NCBI GenBank assembly: GCA_030154265.1
Contig: JASKKH010000019.1
Span: 1 to 32,448 of the forward strand
Direction: 5' to 3'
From: Clostridia bacterium
GTDB taxonomy: Bacteria; Bacillota; DSM-521; Neomoorellales; Neomoorellaceae
Length of the DNA stretch: 32,448 bases
Within the stretch, counting starts at the first letter, position 1; the number at the start of each line of letters is the position of its first letter. Below the pieces are notes generated by a model. It ran no database searches and had not been told where the DNA came from. It saw nothing but the letters and a program-made list of their open reading frames with translations. A program made the position numbers and the translations under genes. Of this stretch, positions 24,278 to 32,448 are shown in pieces.

Positions 24278-26692
24278 TCACTGTCTCAAAGTGGCTCCCA
24301 ATTTGTCAGCAAGGACTTTTTGAATACGTTCCTGGGCTTCATTAACTTCAGCATCTGTTAATGTGCGATCAGGAAGTTGATAAAACAAAGAATAGGCCAA
24401 ACTCTTATAACCTTCAGGAACTGATCCGCCTTGGTAAACATCAAATAAATAACTGGTTTTTAACAGCTCACCACCTGATTCCTTAATCACCTCAGTAACT
24501 CTGGCTGCCGGAAGGTCAGCAGGTACAACCAAGGCCAAATCTCTTTCTACTGCTGGGAAACGTGGCAAAGCTTCATATTTTGGTAGTTTGATAGCAAATC
24601 GACCTGCTTTTTCCCAATCCAATTCAAAAACACAGGCCCTTGACGGCAGATCTGCTGCATCAAGTACATCGGGATGTAACTCACCGATAAACCCTATTTT
24701 TTCTCCACAAGCATTTATATTTGCTGCCCTGCCAGGGTGGAGAAAAGGATATTCAGAAGTCCTTTCAAAGCTAATATCTTTAACCCTTAGCCTAGTCAAA
24801 ATGTCCTCTAATATACCTTTTAGATAATAAAAATCCATCTCTCGCTCCGGCCAATCCCAGCCGCCACTATCAGTTCCCATGACCAAGCCGCCTAAACGTA
24901 GAAGTTCATCGGGTAATAACTGTTCGGTAGGTACAAACACCCTCCCACATTCGTAAATAGTAACTGGAAGTACACGGCGTTTAGCATTACGTGTAGCTAC
25001 TTCAAGTAAACCAGGTAATAATGAAGTTCTTAAAACACTCTGTTCTTCCCTCAAGGGGTTTTTAATTTTTACTGTTTTTCGCCAGGGATGATCATCAGGT
25101 ATCTGTAACATCTCAAAAGCTTTAGAACCAATAAAACTATAAGTTACAACTTCCGATAAGCCAGCTTCTGCTGCCGCTTGGCGTCCAGCTTCTTCCCAGA
25201 GCTGTCCAAAAGTTTGTTTCTCCCGTGAAGTAATATTGCCAGGAAGAGTTACCTCAATTTTATTATATCCATATAAACGAGCTAGCTCTTCAACTAAATC
25301 TATTTCCTGAGTCAGATCCCCACGATATGGTGGTACTTCTACCTGAAATGGTCCTTCACCACTAACCTGTAAATGGAGACGTTCCAATAGTTCCTTCATA
25401 GTATCAGGTTTAAGATTAGTCCCCAATAAATAATTTACTCGCTCCGGCCTAAGCTCTATTTTAACAGGCTGACGTTCCTTTATATAACGGTCTATCCGGC
25501 CTTGAACTACTTGACCATTAGCAAGTTCCTGCATCAGCTGAGCAGCCCGGTCAGCAGCTTTTGCTGCCCCTTCTAAGTTTACACCCCTTTCAAATCTAAT
25601 AGAAGCTTCCGAGCGTAATCCAAGTTTTCGGGAAGTTCGACGGATACTAGCCCCGTCAAAATGAGCAGATTCAATTAAGATATTTACGGTATCAGATGTA
25701 ACCTCCGTGTCCCATCCACCCATAATTCCAGCTACAGCGACAGGACGTTCCCCGTCAGCAATAACAAGCATTTCCGAATTAAGTTCCCGATCAACACCAT
25801 CAATAGTTTTTATTTTTTCTCCAGATAACGGTCTACGGACAACTATCTTATGCCCTTTTAAAAGATCATAATCAAAAGCATGCAAAGGTTGCCCCATTTC
25901 CAGCATTACATAGTTGGTAATATCAACAACATTATTAATTGGCCGCATCCCTGCAGATCTAAGACAGGCCTGTAACCATGACGGTGAAGGACCAATTTTT
26001 ACATTCTTAACTAAACGGGCCACATAACGGGCACAGAGATCAGAAGCCTCTATTTCAACCGCTGCTAAATCCTCTATGTTCTCCTCTATATCTTCTCTTA
26101 CTGTAATTTCCGGCAGGTGTAATCTTCCCCCGGTGATAGCTGCCACTTCCCGGGCAACGTTAATAATACTAAGGCAATCAGCCCGATTAGGTGTTAATTC
26201 TATATCCAAAACCATATCATCAAGACCTAATACTTTGGCAACATCTTCCCCAGGAGTGGCGTCATATGGTAACGTAATTATACCGTCACGGTCTTCCGGA
26301 CTGACAAGGCTAACGTCAATTCCCAGTTCCTGGGCTGAACAGAGCATACCTTCGGAGGATACTCCTCTAAAGTTCGCTTTACGAATTTTCATGCCATCTG
26401 GTAATTCAGCTCCAATCAGAGCCACAGCCACCATCTGACCCTCATAGACGTTAGGTGCTCCTGTAACCAACTGTAATTCCTTGTCTGCATCCACCTGACA
26501 AATAACCAGGTGATCAGCATTGGGATGAGATTCAATAGATTTAATTTCTCCGGCAACAACACCGCTAAATTCTGGTTTTAAGGACTCAATTGTATCAACT
26601 ACCAACCCAGTCATCGTAAGCTGATGAGCCAGCTCCTCAGGGGTTAAATCTATGTCAACATATTTTTTTAGCCATTTGTAAGGAACTCGCAC
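24278..26692 (-). CDS. pheT: Phenylalanyl-tRNA synthetase beta subunit
   Basis: This is the beta chain of the (alpha-beta)2 enzyme that charges tRNA-Phe. It is 804 aa, full length. The N-terminal tRNA-binding domain is at about 40-150 (GEIKSIESHPNADHLVIC). The B3/B4 editing domain is at about 210-380, B5 at about 405-475, a catalytic-like core follows, and the C-terminal FDX-ACB anticodon-binding domain is at about 710-804 (YEALPRFPAVERDLALVV). The start is GTG 26692, with GGGGGAG upstream, 12 nt after pheS. Expression is controlled with pheS by the T-box leader. Confidence 0.97.
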   Translation of the reverse strand: MRVPYKWLKKYVDIDLTPEELAHQLTMTGLVVDTIESLKPEFSGVVAGEIKSIESHPNADHLVICQVDADKELQLVTGAPNVYEGQMVAVALIGAELPDGMKIRKANFRGVSSEGMLCSAQELGIDVSLVSPEDRDGIITLPYDATPGEDVAKVLGLDDMVLDIELTPNRADCLSIINVAREVAAITGGRLHLPEITVREDIEENIEDLAAVEIEASDLCARYVARLVKNVKIGPSPSWLQACLRSAGMRPINNVVDITNYVMLEMGQPLHAFDYDLLKGHKIVVRRPLSGEKIKTIDGVDRELNSEMLVIADGERPVAVAGIMGGWDTEVTSDTVNILIESAHFDGASIRRTSRKLGLRSEASIRFERGVNLEGAAKAADRAAQLMQELANGQVVQGRIDRYIKERQPVKIELRPERVNYLLGTNLKPDTMKELLERLHLQVSGEGPFQVEVPPYRGDLTQEIDLVEELARLYGYNKIEVTLPGNITSREKQTFGQLWEEAGRQAAAEAGLSEVVTYSFIGSKAFEMLQIPDDHPWRKTVKIKNPLREEQSVLRTSLLPGLLEVATRNAKRRVLPVTIYECGRVFVPTEQLLPDELLRLGGLVMGTDSGGWDWPEREMDFYYLKGILEDILTRLRVKDISFERTSEYPFLHPGRAANINACGEKIGFIGELHPDVLDAADLPSRACVFELDWEKAGRFAIKLPKYEALPRFPAVERDLALVVPADLPAARVTEVIKESGGELLKTSYLFDVYQGGSVPEGYKSLAYSLFYQLPDRTLTDAEVNEAQERIQKVLADKLGATLRQ

Positions 26693-26704
26693 TTTAACTC
26701 CCCC

Positions 26705-27727
26705 TTAAAACTGACGTAAAAAACGCAGGTCATTATCATAAAACATTCTTAGGTCATCAATACCATACTTTAACATGGCCACCCGATCTACTCCAAGCCC
26801 AAAAGCAAAGCCGCTGACTTCCTGAGGATCATATCCAGACATGCTTAAAACCCGTGGATGAACCATACCACAACCGAGTATCTCTAACCAACCGGTTTGG
26901 GAACAAACGCGGCAACCCTCACCGCCACACATAACACAAGACATATCTACTTCAGCACTAGGTTCCGTAAAGGGAAAATAACTGGGACGAAAACGCACCC
27001 CGACCTCTTTTCCAAACATCTGCTTTAAGAAAGCCATTAAAGTACCTTTGAGGTCACCAAAGGTTACCCTTTTATCAATTAACAACCCTTCCACCTGAAA
27101 AAACATTGGTGAATGGGTAGCATCATCATCACGCCTGTAAACTTTCCCCGGTGCTATTATCCTAATAGGAATTTCAGGTTTTCTGCTTTCCATAACCCGT
27201 GCCTGAACCGGTGAGGTATGGGTACGGAGCAAAACATCTGGTGTTATATAAAAGGAATCCTGCATATCCCGAGCCGGGTGATCTTTAGGTAAATTTAATG
27301 CCTCAAAGTTATAATAATCGCTCTCTACTTCTGGCCCTTCAGCCACATCAAAACCTAAACCAATAAAGATATCCTTAATTTCATTTAGTATCTGATATAA
27401 AGGATGGCGGGAACCTTTCCTTATTGGGCGACCCGGAAGGGTAACATCAATGGTTTCAGATTTTAGCCTTTCTGCTAGTTCTCTACGAGCAAGGTTTTCT
27501 TTAGCCTCCTGAAGGGCTTTTTCCAGCTCTTGTCGTACCTGATTAGCAAGCTGACCAACTTTTGGACGCTCTTCGGGGGGGAGTTTTCCCATACCCCTTA
27601 GTACCTGAGTTAACTCACCCTTTTTCCCCAGGTACTGAACTCTTAACTTTTCCAATTCCTCACTGCTGGTAGCTTCAGCTACCTTATCAATTGCTGTTGT
27701 CCGTATTTTTTCAATAGACTCAATCAT
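26705..27727 (-). CDS. pheS: Phenylalanyl-tRNA synthetase alpha subunit
   Basis: This is the catalytic alpha chain, 340 aa. The N-terminal coiled coil (about 1-95) includes [19 protein letters not shown]. Class II motif 2 is [20 protein letters not shown] and motif 3 is [14 protein letters not shown] near the C-terminus. [18 protein letters not shown] is the Phe-pocket region. A cysteine-rich insert ([12 protein letters not shown]) is common in bacterial PheS. Start ATG 27727 with GGGGTG upstream. It is preceded by the T-box leader and followed by pheT. Confidence 0.98.
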   Translation of the reverse strand: MIESIEKIRTTAIDKVAEATSSEELEKLRVQYLGKKGELTQVLRGMGKLPPEERPKVGQLANQVRQELEKALQEAKENLARRELAERLKSETIDVTLPGRPIRKGSRHPLYQILNEIKDIFIGLGFDVAEGPEVESDYYNFEALNLPKDHPARDMQDSFYITPDVLLRTHTSPVQARVMESRKPEIPIRIIAPGKVYRRDDDATHSPMFFQVEGLLIDKRVTFGDLKGTLMAFLKQMFGKEVGVRFRPSYFPFTEPSAEVDMSCVMCGGEGCRVCSQTGWLEILGCGMVHPRVLSMSGYDPQEVSGFAFGLGVDRVAMLKYGIDDLRMFYDNDLRFLRQF

Positions 27728-27753
27728 TCATTTTTCACCCCACTCTACCAAAA

Positions 27754-28005
27754 TAAAAAAAGCCTTCGCCCTTCGGGACGAAAGCTAATAAATATTCTGG
27801 AACCACCCCAAGCCAACGGCACCATCATGCCGTTCCCTTTTAACGGTGGGAGACCGACTCAGCCTACTTCAACTTTCAGCCTGCTGCTCCTGGGTGAACT
27901 TCACTCGGACTTCCCCCAGCAGCGCTTCCAGTCAACGACGCCGCCTCCCTGTGGGTTCCATACCGGTTACTTTACCCATTCATTGCATTTAAACTATTTA
28001 GGTAT
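27754..28005 (-). ncRNA. T-box leader of pheST
   Basis: The leader lies between the YqzL-like gene and pheS. On the minus strand, Stem I-like sequence includes a TTC Phe codon at 27896-27898 in AAGTTCACCC, a good specifier candidate. A stem III-like hairpin AACGGC/GCCGTT is at 27815-27834. The T-box core GGGGTGGT has TGGT at 27802-27805, which would pair with the ACCA end of uncharged tRNA-Phe. The terminator is AGCCTTCGCCC with GGGACGAAAGCT (27761-27786), followed by T7 (27754-27760). The TTTCGTCCC arm is the classic competing half. The bases after TGGT are TCC rather than the usual ACC-GCG. Left and right limits are approximate. Confidence 0.88.
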
Positions 28006-28019
28006 AATTTTTTCTTTTT

Positions 28020-28112
28020 TTACTGTAATACCAATTTCCTGTAAATCATGTAAGCAGTTATAGAACCTGTTTTTTCGAAAATCCTCCAAAAAAACTCCGC
28101 CGACAGGAACAC
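28020..28112 (-). CDS. YqzL-like small protein
   Basis: A 30-aa frame reads MFLSAEFFWRIFEKTGSI and then TAYMIYRKLVLQ. The FFW-x-IFEKTGSI-x-AY-x-IYRKL pattern resembles the YqzL family, tiny Firmicute proteins of unknown function. The start is GTG 28110-28112, with AAAGG about 10 nt upstream. A longer frame to 28226 overlaps the methyltransferase gene, crosses a strong promoter and looks non-coding. The gene lies directly after the promoter at 28158-28186 and just before the pheST T-box. Confidence 0.68.
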   Translation of the reverse strand: MFLSAEFFWRIFEKTGSITAYMIYRKLVLQ

Positions 28113-28157
28113 CCTATCACAACCTTTCAAGGAGCTTTTGGGGGTAACCTTTGCTAT

Positions 28158-28186
28158 ATTATAGCACAGCCCCCTACCCCTGACAA
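28158..28186 (-). promoter_or_regulatory. Strong sigma-A promoter before the YqzL-like gene and pheST
   Basis: On the minus strand TTGTCA (28181-28186) and TATAAT (28158-28163) are spaced by 17 nt, with TGC before the -10 (extended element). It begins transcription around 28150, so the T-box would follow the small gene in the same transcript unless another start exists near 28000-28050. Confidence 0.85.
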
Positions 28187-28194
28187 GGTAATGT

Positions 28195-28998
28195 TCAAGT
28201 ACCCTGACGTTGACGAACTGTTTCATATAAGAGAATAGCTGCTGCTACTGATACATTCAGGGACTCAAGGGGTCCTACCATAGGAATTATCACCCGACCC
28301 GAGGCAGCAGCCGTAAGTTCCGGATCCGGTCCCTTGTTTTCATTTCCTACTACCAAAGCCAAGGGTTCCGTTAAATCTACCTGCCACAGAGGTACTGAAG
28401 CCCCAACATCGGCCACTACTACTTTTAAACCGGCTGAAAATAGCTTCTCAACCAATTCCTTAGGTTTCTTATCAGTAACCACCGGCAGCTTAAAAGTAGC
28501 ACCCATAGCTGACCTGACCACTTTAGGATTAAAAGGGTCTACGCTGCCATGGGTTAAAACAAGGCCTTTAGCACCTGCCCCTAAAGCAGTACGCCAAATA
28601 GTCCCCAGGTTACCTGGGTCTTGAATTCCATCAGCTACAACTATCAATGAAACATTATCTTTTAACAGTTCATTTAAATCAGTTGCCGGAATTGGAGCTA
28701 TGGCTAGTACCCCAGGTGGGGTTACTGCCGTACTTATAACCTCCATTAGTTCTTCAGTTATCATCAGACAGCGATAACCAGCTCTATCTAAGTCCTTAGC
28801 CAACTGATAACCCTGACTATTTTTTAAAGCTTTGGGGCTAAAGAAAACAGCTTCTAAAGGTATTCCACTTATCCTTGCTTCCTCTAACAGGTGAATCCCC
28901 TCGATAAGATAAAACCCTTTCTTATTGCGAACAGACCTTTCTCTAAGAGAGCGAGCCAATTTGATATAACGGTTATTAATCGAGGTTATTTCTTTCAA
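28195..28998 (-). CDS. SpoU/TrmH-family rRNA/tRNA 2'-O-methyltransferase
   Basis: This SAM-dependent 2'-O-methyltransferase of the trefoil-knot class has 267 aa. An N-terminal substrate-binding domain (about 1-105) includes RNKKGFYLIEGIHLLEEA. The three SpoU motifs are present: QDPGNLGTIWRTA (126-138), VVGNENKG (216-223) and PLESLNVSVAAAILLYE (243-259). It resembles RlmB/YsgA proteins; the modified nucleotide cannot be named from sequence. TTG 28998 starts 2 nt after the ktrA stop. The gene precedes pheST, an arrangement common in Clostridia. Confidence 0.93.
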   Translation of the reverse strand: MKEITSINNRYIKLARSLRERSVRNKKGFYLIEGIHLLEEARISGIPLEAVFFSPKALKNSQGYQLAKDLDRAGYRCLMITEELMEVISTAVTPPGVLAIAPIPATDLNELLKDNVSLIVVADGIQDPGNLGTIWRTALGAGAKGLVLTHGSVDPFNPKVVRSAMGATFKLPVVTDKKPKELVEKLFSAGLKVVVADVGASVPLWQVDLTEPLALVVGNENKGPDPELTAAASGRVIIPMVGPLESLNVSVAAAILLYETVRQRQGT

Positions 28999-29000
28999 TT

Positions 29001-29648
29001 TTAACTATCCTGTAACCCTTTCAAATCTCTATTTGACCCTATAAGCACCAATATGTCACCTTCTCTTACTACATCATCAGCTCCAGGTGCAGCTATAATT
29101 TCCCCATTACGTTTTATGGCCATAACATTGACACCGTGTTTGGCTCGCAAATTAATTTCACCTAAGGTTTTACCTACCACTCTCTTAGGAGCTACCAGCT
29201 CAAGAATACTGTAATCAGGTGAAAGTTCAATATGATCAATAACATTACCAGATGTTAAAGTATAGGCTACTCTAGCCCCCATATCCCGTTCGGGAAAAAC
29301 TATTTTATCGGCACCAATTTTGGCCAAAACCTTACCATGGAGGCTGTTTATAGCCTTAGCTACTACAGTTTTAACACCCATTTCCTTTACCATCAGGGTT
29401 ACCAAAATATTGGCTTCAACATTCTCCCCAATTGCAACTATAACCACATCAGCATTCTGGATGCCTATGGATTTAAGGGTCTGTTCATCCCGGGCATCAG
29501 CCTGAATGGCTGTAGTTACTTCATCCATAATGTTTTCGACCTTTTGCTCATCACTATCAATTGCAATTACCTCATGACCCATTCGGGATAAGGTCCGGGC
29601 AACACTTATACCAAAGCGCCCCAGGCCAATTACAGCAAACTGCTTCAA
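29001..29648 (-). CDS. ktrA: Potassium uptake regulatory subunit (KtrA/TrkA, RCK domain)
   Basis: This cytoplasmic gating subunit binds NAD(H) or ATP/ADP and opens the KtrB channel. It has 215 aa: an N-terminal Rossmann RCK domain with GLGRFGISVARTL (8-20) and acidic AIDSDE at the second strand. A C-terminal RCK-C domain (about 135-215) includes KTLGEINLRAKHGVNVMAI and EGDILVLIGSNRD. The start is TTG 29648 with GGGGG eight bases upstream. It lies 11 nt after ktrB, which supports a two-component K+ importer, and its partner is that gene. Confidence 0.94.
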   Translation of the reverse strand: MKQFAVIGLGRFGISVARTLSRMGHEVIAIDSDEQKVENIMDEVTTAIQADARDEQTLKSIGIQNADVVIVAIGENVEANILVTLMVKEMGVKTVVAKAINSLHGKVLAKIGADKIVFPERDMGARVAYTLTSGNVIDHIELSPDYSILELVAPKRVVGKTLGEINLRAKHGVNVMAIKRNGEIIAAPGADDVVREGDILVLIGSNRDLKGLQDS

Positions 29649-29659
29649 AGTCGTGCCCC

Positions 29660-30991
29660 CTAGCCAACAATAATTCTTTCTTCAGGGTAACGCCTTAATC
29701 CCTTGCTACCTCCTTTTTGAGCAATAGCAAAGGCCATTGTCAAAGGTCCTACTCTTCCAATTAACATAGTCAAAGCAATGAGTAACTTGCCAATCACCGA
29801 GAGGTCAGAAGTTAAACCCGTAGATAAACCGACCGTCGCAAAAGCCGAAGTTGCTTCAAAAAGTACTGTCTGCAAACTGGCTTGTTCAGTTATTAGCAAA
29901 ATAACAGTCACTAAAACTACCCATAGCAAAGAAATAGATGCAATAGCCAGGGCTTTTAAAACAGTTCTTATGGGCAAACGCCGTTTAAAAAGCTCTACAT
30001 CATTATTTCCCCTGATAACAGACCAAATAGCCAGCGCAATGGCAGCAAAGGTGGTAGTCTTAATACCTCCACCGGTAGAACCTGGTGAAGCACCGATAAA
30101 CATGAACACAATAATTGACATCAACGTTGCTGAACGAAAATCTGCAAGGTTTAGTGTATTAAAACCTGCTGTACGCGGCATCACCGCCTGGAAAAAAGAA
30201 GCCAATATCTTCTCACCAAAGGGTAAATCAGCAATACTCTTGGGGTTAGTATACTCCAGGGCTAAAATAATTACCGTTGCCATAACAAGTAAGAAAATCG
30301 TAACCCGGATAACCACCTTACTATGTAAAGAAAGGCGCTTCCAAGAGCGTTTATTATAAATATCAGTAACCACACTAAAACCCAGACCGCCAACAACAAC
30401 TAAAAAAATTACAGTAAGGTTAACCAGTAAATCACCACGATAATCTACGAGACTTTTAGAAAACAAGTCAAAACCGGCGTTACAAAATGCAGATACGGCA
30501 TGAAAAATTCCAAAATAGATGGCTTGTCCTAAAGGCATCTGGCTGCTGAAACGAATACTTAATAAAACCGCACCGATACCTTCAGCCAGCAAAGTAAAAA
30601 GAATGACACTTCTTACTAAGCGTACCATCCCTTCCAGGCTTAACTGGTTCATGGCTTCTTGTATAACTAACCTTTCCTTTATGGTAATACGTTTACCAAT
30701 AATTAAAGCGACCATGGTTGATAATGTCATAAAACCCAGGCCACCTATTTGAATCATACAAAGGATTACTAATTCCCCAAACAATGAATAAGTTGTCTGG
30801 GTATCAACTGTTGCAAGTCCCGTTACAGCAGTAGCCGATGCAGCCGTAAATAATGCATCAATAAGAGCCACCGGCTTTCCGGTGGAACTAGCCACCGGCA
30901 AACTAAGAAGTAATGTGCCAATGGCTATAATTATTATAAACCCTATTGTTAAAATCTGTGGTGGACGCATTTGAAAGGGCCGTCGCTGCAC
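29660..30991 (-). CDS. ktrB: Potassium uptake channel subunit (KtrB/TrkH)
   Basis: This 443-aa membrane protein conducts K+ (with Na+ in some homologues). The four pore loops typical of the superfamily are present: SATAVTGLAT, SAFCNAGFD, MPRTAGFNT and SAFATVGLS. The intramembrane gate loop is GASPGSTGGGIKTTTF. The size and pairing with an RCK protein favour KtrB over the longer TrkH. The start is GTG 30991 with no strong Shine-Dalgarno; ATG 30970 (codon 8) is an alternative. It begins 19 nt after rplT, so it may be read from the infC operon promoter. Confidence 0.95.
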   Translation of the reverse strand: MQRRPFQMRPPQILTIGFIIIIAIGTLLLSLPVASSTGKPVALIDALFTAASATAVTGLATVDTQTTYSLFGELVILCMIQIGGLGFMTLSTMVALIIGKRITIKERLVIQEAMNQLSLEGMVRLVRSVILFTLLAEGIGAVLLSIRFSSQMPLGQAIYFGIFHAVSAFCNAGFDLFSKSLVDYRGDLLVNLTVIFLVVVGGLGFSVVTDIYNKRSWKRLSLHSKVVIRVTIFLLVMATVIILALEYTNPKSIADLPFGEKILASFFQAVMPRTAGFNTLNLADFRSATLMSIIVFMFIGASPGSTGGGIKTTTFAAIALAIWSVIRGNNDVELFKRRLPIRTVLKALAIASISLLWVVLVTVILLITEQASLQTVLFEATSAFATVGLSTGLTSDLSVIGKLLIALTMLIGRVGPLTMAFAIAQKGGSKGLRRYPEERIIVG

Positions 30992-31010
30992 TTTAACCGT
31001 TCTAGCTCAC

Positions 31011-31370
31011 CTACGCTCCAAGTTTTTCCTTGGCTATATCAACAAAACGTTTGAAAGCAGCGGTATCATTAACAGCCAAATCTGCCAACATCTTACGATT
31101 AACCTGTATACCAGCCTTTTTTAAACCATTCATTAAACGGCTGTATGAAAGGCCTTGCATCCTGGAAGCAGCATTAATCCTGGTAATCCAAAGTTTACGG
31201 AAATCACGTTTGCGGAGTTTACGGTGAGCATACGCATAAGCTAAAGACTTTATCACCTGTTGGTTAGCCACACGGAACAGTTTGGATTTTGCTCCATAAT
31301 AACCTTTGGCTAACTTTAAAATTTTCTTATGCCGACGACGTTTCGTTACAGCACTTGTCACTCGAGCCAT
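31011..31370 (-). CDS. rplT: 50S ribosomal protein L20
   Basis: This 119-aa, very basic protein is required early in 50S assembly and acts as the autoregulator of the infC operon through its leader. The [21 protein letters not shown]-terminal extension and [14 protein letters not shown] core are characteristic. ATG 31370 has AAGGAGG seven bases upstream. It is the third gene of infC-rpmI-rplT. Confidence 0.99.
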   Translation of the reverse strand: MARVTSAVTKRRRHKKILKLAKGYYGAKSKLFRVANQQVIKSLAYAYAHRKLRKRDFRKLWITRINAASRMQGLSYSRLMNGLKKAGIQVNRKMLADLAVNDTAAFKRFVDIAKEKLGA

Positions 31371-31385
31371 TTTAATACCTCCTTC

Positions 31386-31586
31386 TTAAGCCTGATACGG
31401 TAACAGTTTGTTCATACGTTTGCGATCACTGATATCAATTAAGTCAGAAGCACGAAGACGTCTTTTTCTTTTTGCTGATTTACCGACCAGTAAATGGCTT
31501 TTATTAGCTTTGGCTCTTTTAATTTTGCCAGTGGCAGTAACACGAAATCTTTTAGCTGCTCCACGATGAGTTTTCATTTTAGGCAT
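31386..31586 (-). CDS. rpmI: 50S ribosomal protein L35
   Basis: This 66-aa basic protein begins [14 protein letters not shown], the canonical L35 N-terminus, and contains [20 protein letters not shown] choose ATG 31586, which matches other L35 proteins. An upstream in-frame TTG at 31595 sits almost on the GAGGTGA Shine-Dalgarno and is less likely. It is 15 nt upstream of rplT and follows infC. Confidence 0.97.
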   Translation of the reverse strand: MPKMKTHRGAAKRFRVTATGKIKRAKANKSHLLVGKSAKRKRRLRASDLIDISDRKRMNKLLPYQA

Positions 31587-31615
31587 TTTATACAATCACC
31601 TCAAACAAATTTTCA

Positions 31616-32125
31616 CTAAGCCTTTGGGGCTAAAATCATAGTCATATTACGCCCCTCGACTTTGGGCGGTTTTTCAATGGAGGCAAGGTGCGACACCTGT
31701 TCTGCCAATCGCTGACACAGCTCTATTCCAAGTTGGGAATGGGCTATCTCCCGACCTCGGAACATAATGGTTACCTTAACCTTATCCCCTTTCTCCAAAA
31801 AACGGATAGCGTTACGCGTCTTGACCTGGAAGTCGTGTTCTTCTATGTTAAGCCTCATTTTAACTTCTTTAACGTTTATAACACGCTGTTTTTTCCTGGC
31901 TTCCCGTTCCCGCTTGCTTTGTACATATTTATATTTACCAAAATCCATAATACGGCAAACAGGCGGTCTTGCATTAGGAGCCACTTCTACCAGATCCATG
32001 CCGTGTTCCTGGGCTATCCGTAAAGCTTCCCGTGTAGGCATAATACCAAGTTGCTGTCCATCAGCACCAACCAGGCGCACTTCCCGGGTCCGGATTTCTC
32101 CATTGACCCTTAAATCCTTGCTGAT
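31616..32125 (-). CDS. infC: Translation initiation factor IF-3, non-canonical start
   Basis: IF-3 binds the 30S subunit and proofreads start-codon selection. Residues from the internal GTG 32080 give 154 aa, but homology continues upstream in frame as [19 protein letters not shown], matching the SKD N-terminus of Bacillus-type IF-3. No ATG, GTG or TTG precedes it in frame. GGAGGTGA (32132-32139) is followed by ATT-GTT-ATC-AGC; ATC 32123-32125 aligns with the known first residue, and ATT 32129-32131 is possible. Rare AUU/AUC starts allow IF-3 to autoregulate. [19 protein letters not shown] and [15 protein letters not shown] mark the two domains. The mature length is about 169 aa. Confidence 0.96.
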   Translation of the reverse strand: MSKDLRVNGEIRTREVRLVGADGQQLGIMPTREALRIAQEHGMDLVEVAPNARPPVCRIMDFGKYKYVQSKREREARKKQRVINVKEVKMRLNIEEHDFQVKTRNAIRFLEKGDKVKVTIMFRGREIAHSQLGIELCQRLAEQVSHLASIEKPPKVEGRNMTMILAPKA

Positions 32126-32172
32126 AACAATTCACCTCCAGTTTTATTTACCGCCCAGCAAAAGACCCCCCT

Positions 32173-32280
32173 AAAAAAAATAAGCGGGCAAATTCCACCC
32201 GCTCAAAAACAGACCTTTTCCTGGGCTAACCTTACGAGCTCATGCTGTAAGGTGAGAAGCGGATGGCTTCTACTTAATAC
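32173..32280 (-). ncRNA. L20-type autoregulatory leader of infC-rpmI-rplT
   Basis: The leader begins about 7 nt after the promoter. On the minus strand it contains the hairpins AGAAGC/GCTTCT and CCTTAC/GTAAGG. It ends in a terminator, AGCGGG (32183-32188) with CCCGCT (32198-32203), followed by eight T (32173-32180). This layout fits the Firmicute L20 leader, in which free L20 protein promotes premature termination. Exact limits are approximate, and the family name comes from recall rather than a covariance search. Confidence 0.82.
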
Positions 32281-32286
32281 TGGTAG

Positions 32287-32315
32287 AGTATAGCACAAAA
32301 ATCCATTGACGTCAA
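32287..32315 (-). promoter_or_regulatory. sigma-A promoter of the infC operon
   Basis: On the minus strand TTGACG (32310-32315) and TATACT (32287-32292) are spaced by 17 nt, with an extended TG-C. The -35 is half of the palindrome TTGACGTCAA (32306-32315), so a rightward promoter could share it. Confidence 0.85.
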
Positions 32316-32412
32316 TAAAATATCCTTATATTGGTTATTCCCGATTTTTTATTGTTAATTGTAAAATGAAATGCAACAAGCCCAAAAAGTAGAACCACAG
32401 CGTGAAACCTAG

Positions 32413-32448
32413 TATGATATTGGTGTCGAATCAAATACATACGGAGGT
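32413..32448 (+). promoter_or_regulatory. Possible rightward promoter and RBS at the window edge
   Basis: TATGAT (32413-32418) with a poor -35 is followed by GGAGGT (32443-32448) at the last base of the window. A rightward gene probably begins just beyond the edge. The stretch 32316-32412 holds no recognisable gene. Confidence 0.35.

Noticed and set aside
28020-28226. A 68-aa frame on the minus strand
   Set aside because: Its first half overlaps the methyltransferase gene and a strong promoter. Only the last 30 codons look coding, and these are reported as the YqzL-like gene.
29778-30359. A 193-aa rightward frame opposite ktrB
   Set aside because: It lies entirely antisense to a well-conserved membrane-protein gene and shows no recognisable domain.
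32306-32340. A rightward promoter sharing the TTGACG of the infC promoter
   Set aside because: The -35 is palindromic, but no convincing -10 lies 16-18 nt to the right (TATTGG at best).

Overview
This looks like the chromosome of an endospore-forming, probably anaerobic Firmicute of the Clostridia/Peptococcaceae grade. The evidence is a sporulation gene (yunB), Gram-positive Shine-Dalgarno sequences with many TTG starts, a pheST T-box, an infC operon behind an L20-type leader, an anaerobic-type cobaltochelatase (cbiK), and the minus-strand order infC-rpmI-rplT-ktrB-ktrA-trmH-(yqzL-like)-pheS-pheT-zapA-polX. I cannot name the species from sequence alone.

Left end, 1-1800 (accessory): the end of one CRISPR array (five identical 37-nt repeats), a frameshifted Cas4/Csa1-like remnant, and a mini-array with a related 30-nt repeat. 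Both arrays appear to be transcribed leftward, with AT-rich leaders on their right that share a 12-nt motif. Next come a strong leftward terminator and a very small DUF1540-type cysteine-rich gene. From 1811 to 3624 lies a P1B copper-ATPase (copA) pseudogene with several frameshifts and a lost C-terminus. It is followed by one copy of a 53-bp palindromic repeat that recurs, identical, at 10709-10761.

Middle, 3800-20800 (mostly leftward): cbiK, with its own promoter and a candidate attenuator in its leader; cysK; yunB; tyrS; a rightward class A penicillin-binding protein; mutS2; a two-cluster U32 protein; an AAA+/Fis regulator that has lost the sigma-54-contact and Walker B residues; a GDSL/SGNH hydrolase; and an opuA-type glycine betaine ABC operon (ATPase, permease, lipoprotein) behind a perfect-consensus promoter with a palindrome in its spacer.

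Right, 21000-32448 (all leftward): pfkA of the mixed Gly/Lys type, polX, zapA, pheT, pheS with a T-box leader, a 30-aa YqzL-like gene, a SpoU RNA methyltransferase, the Ktr/Trk potassium uptake pair, and the rplT-rpmI-infC ribosomal operon with an L20-type autoregulatory leader. IF3 appears to begin at a non-canonical ATC/ATT codon. Osmoadaptation is represented twice, by glycine betaine uptake and K+ uptake. The least ordinary regions are the decayed CRISPR/cas and copper locus at the left, the dispersed palindromic repeat, the cbiK leader and the degenerate regulator.
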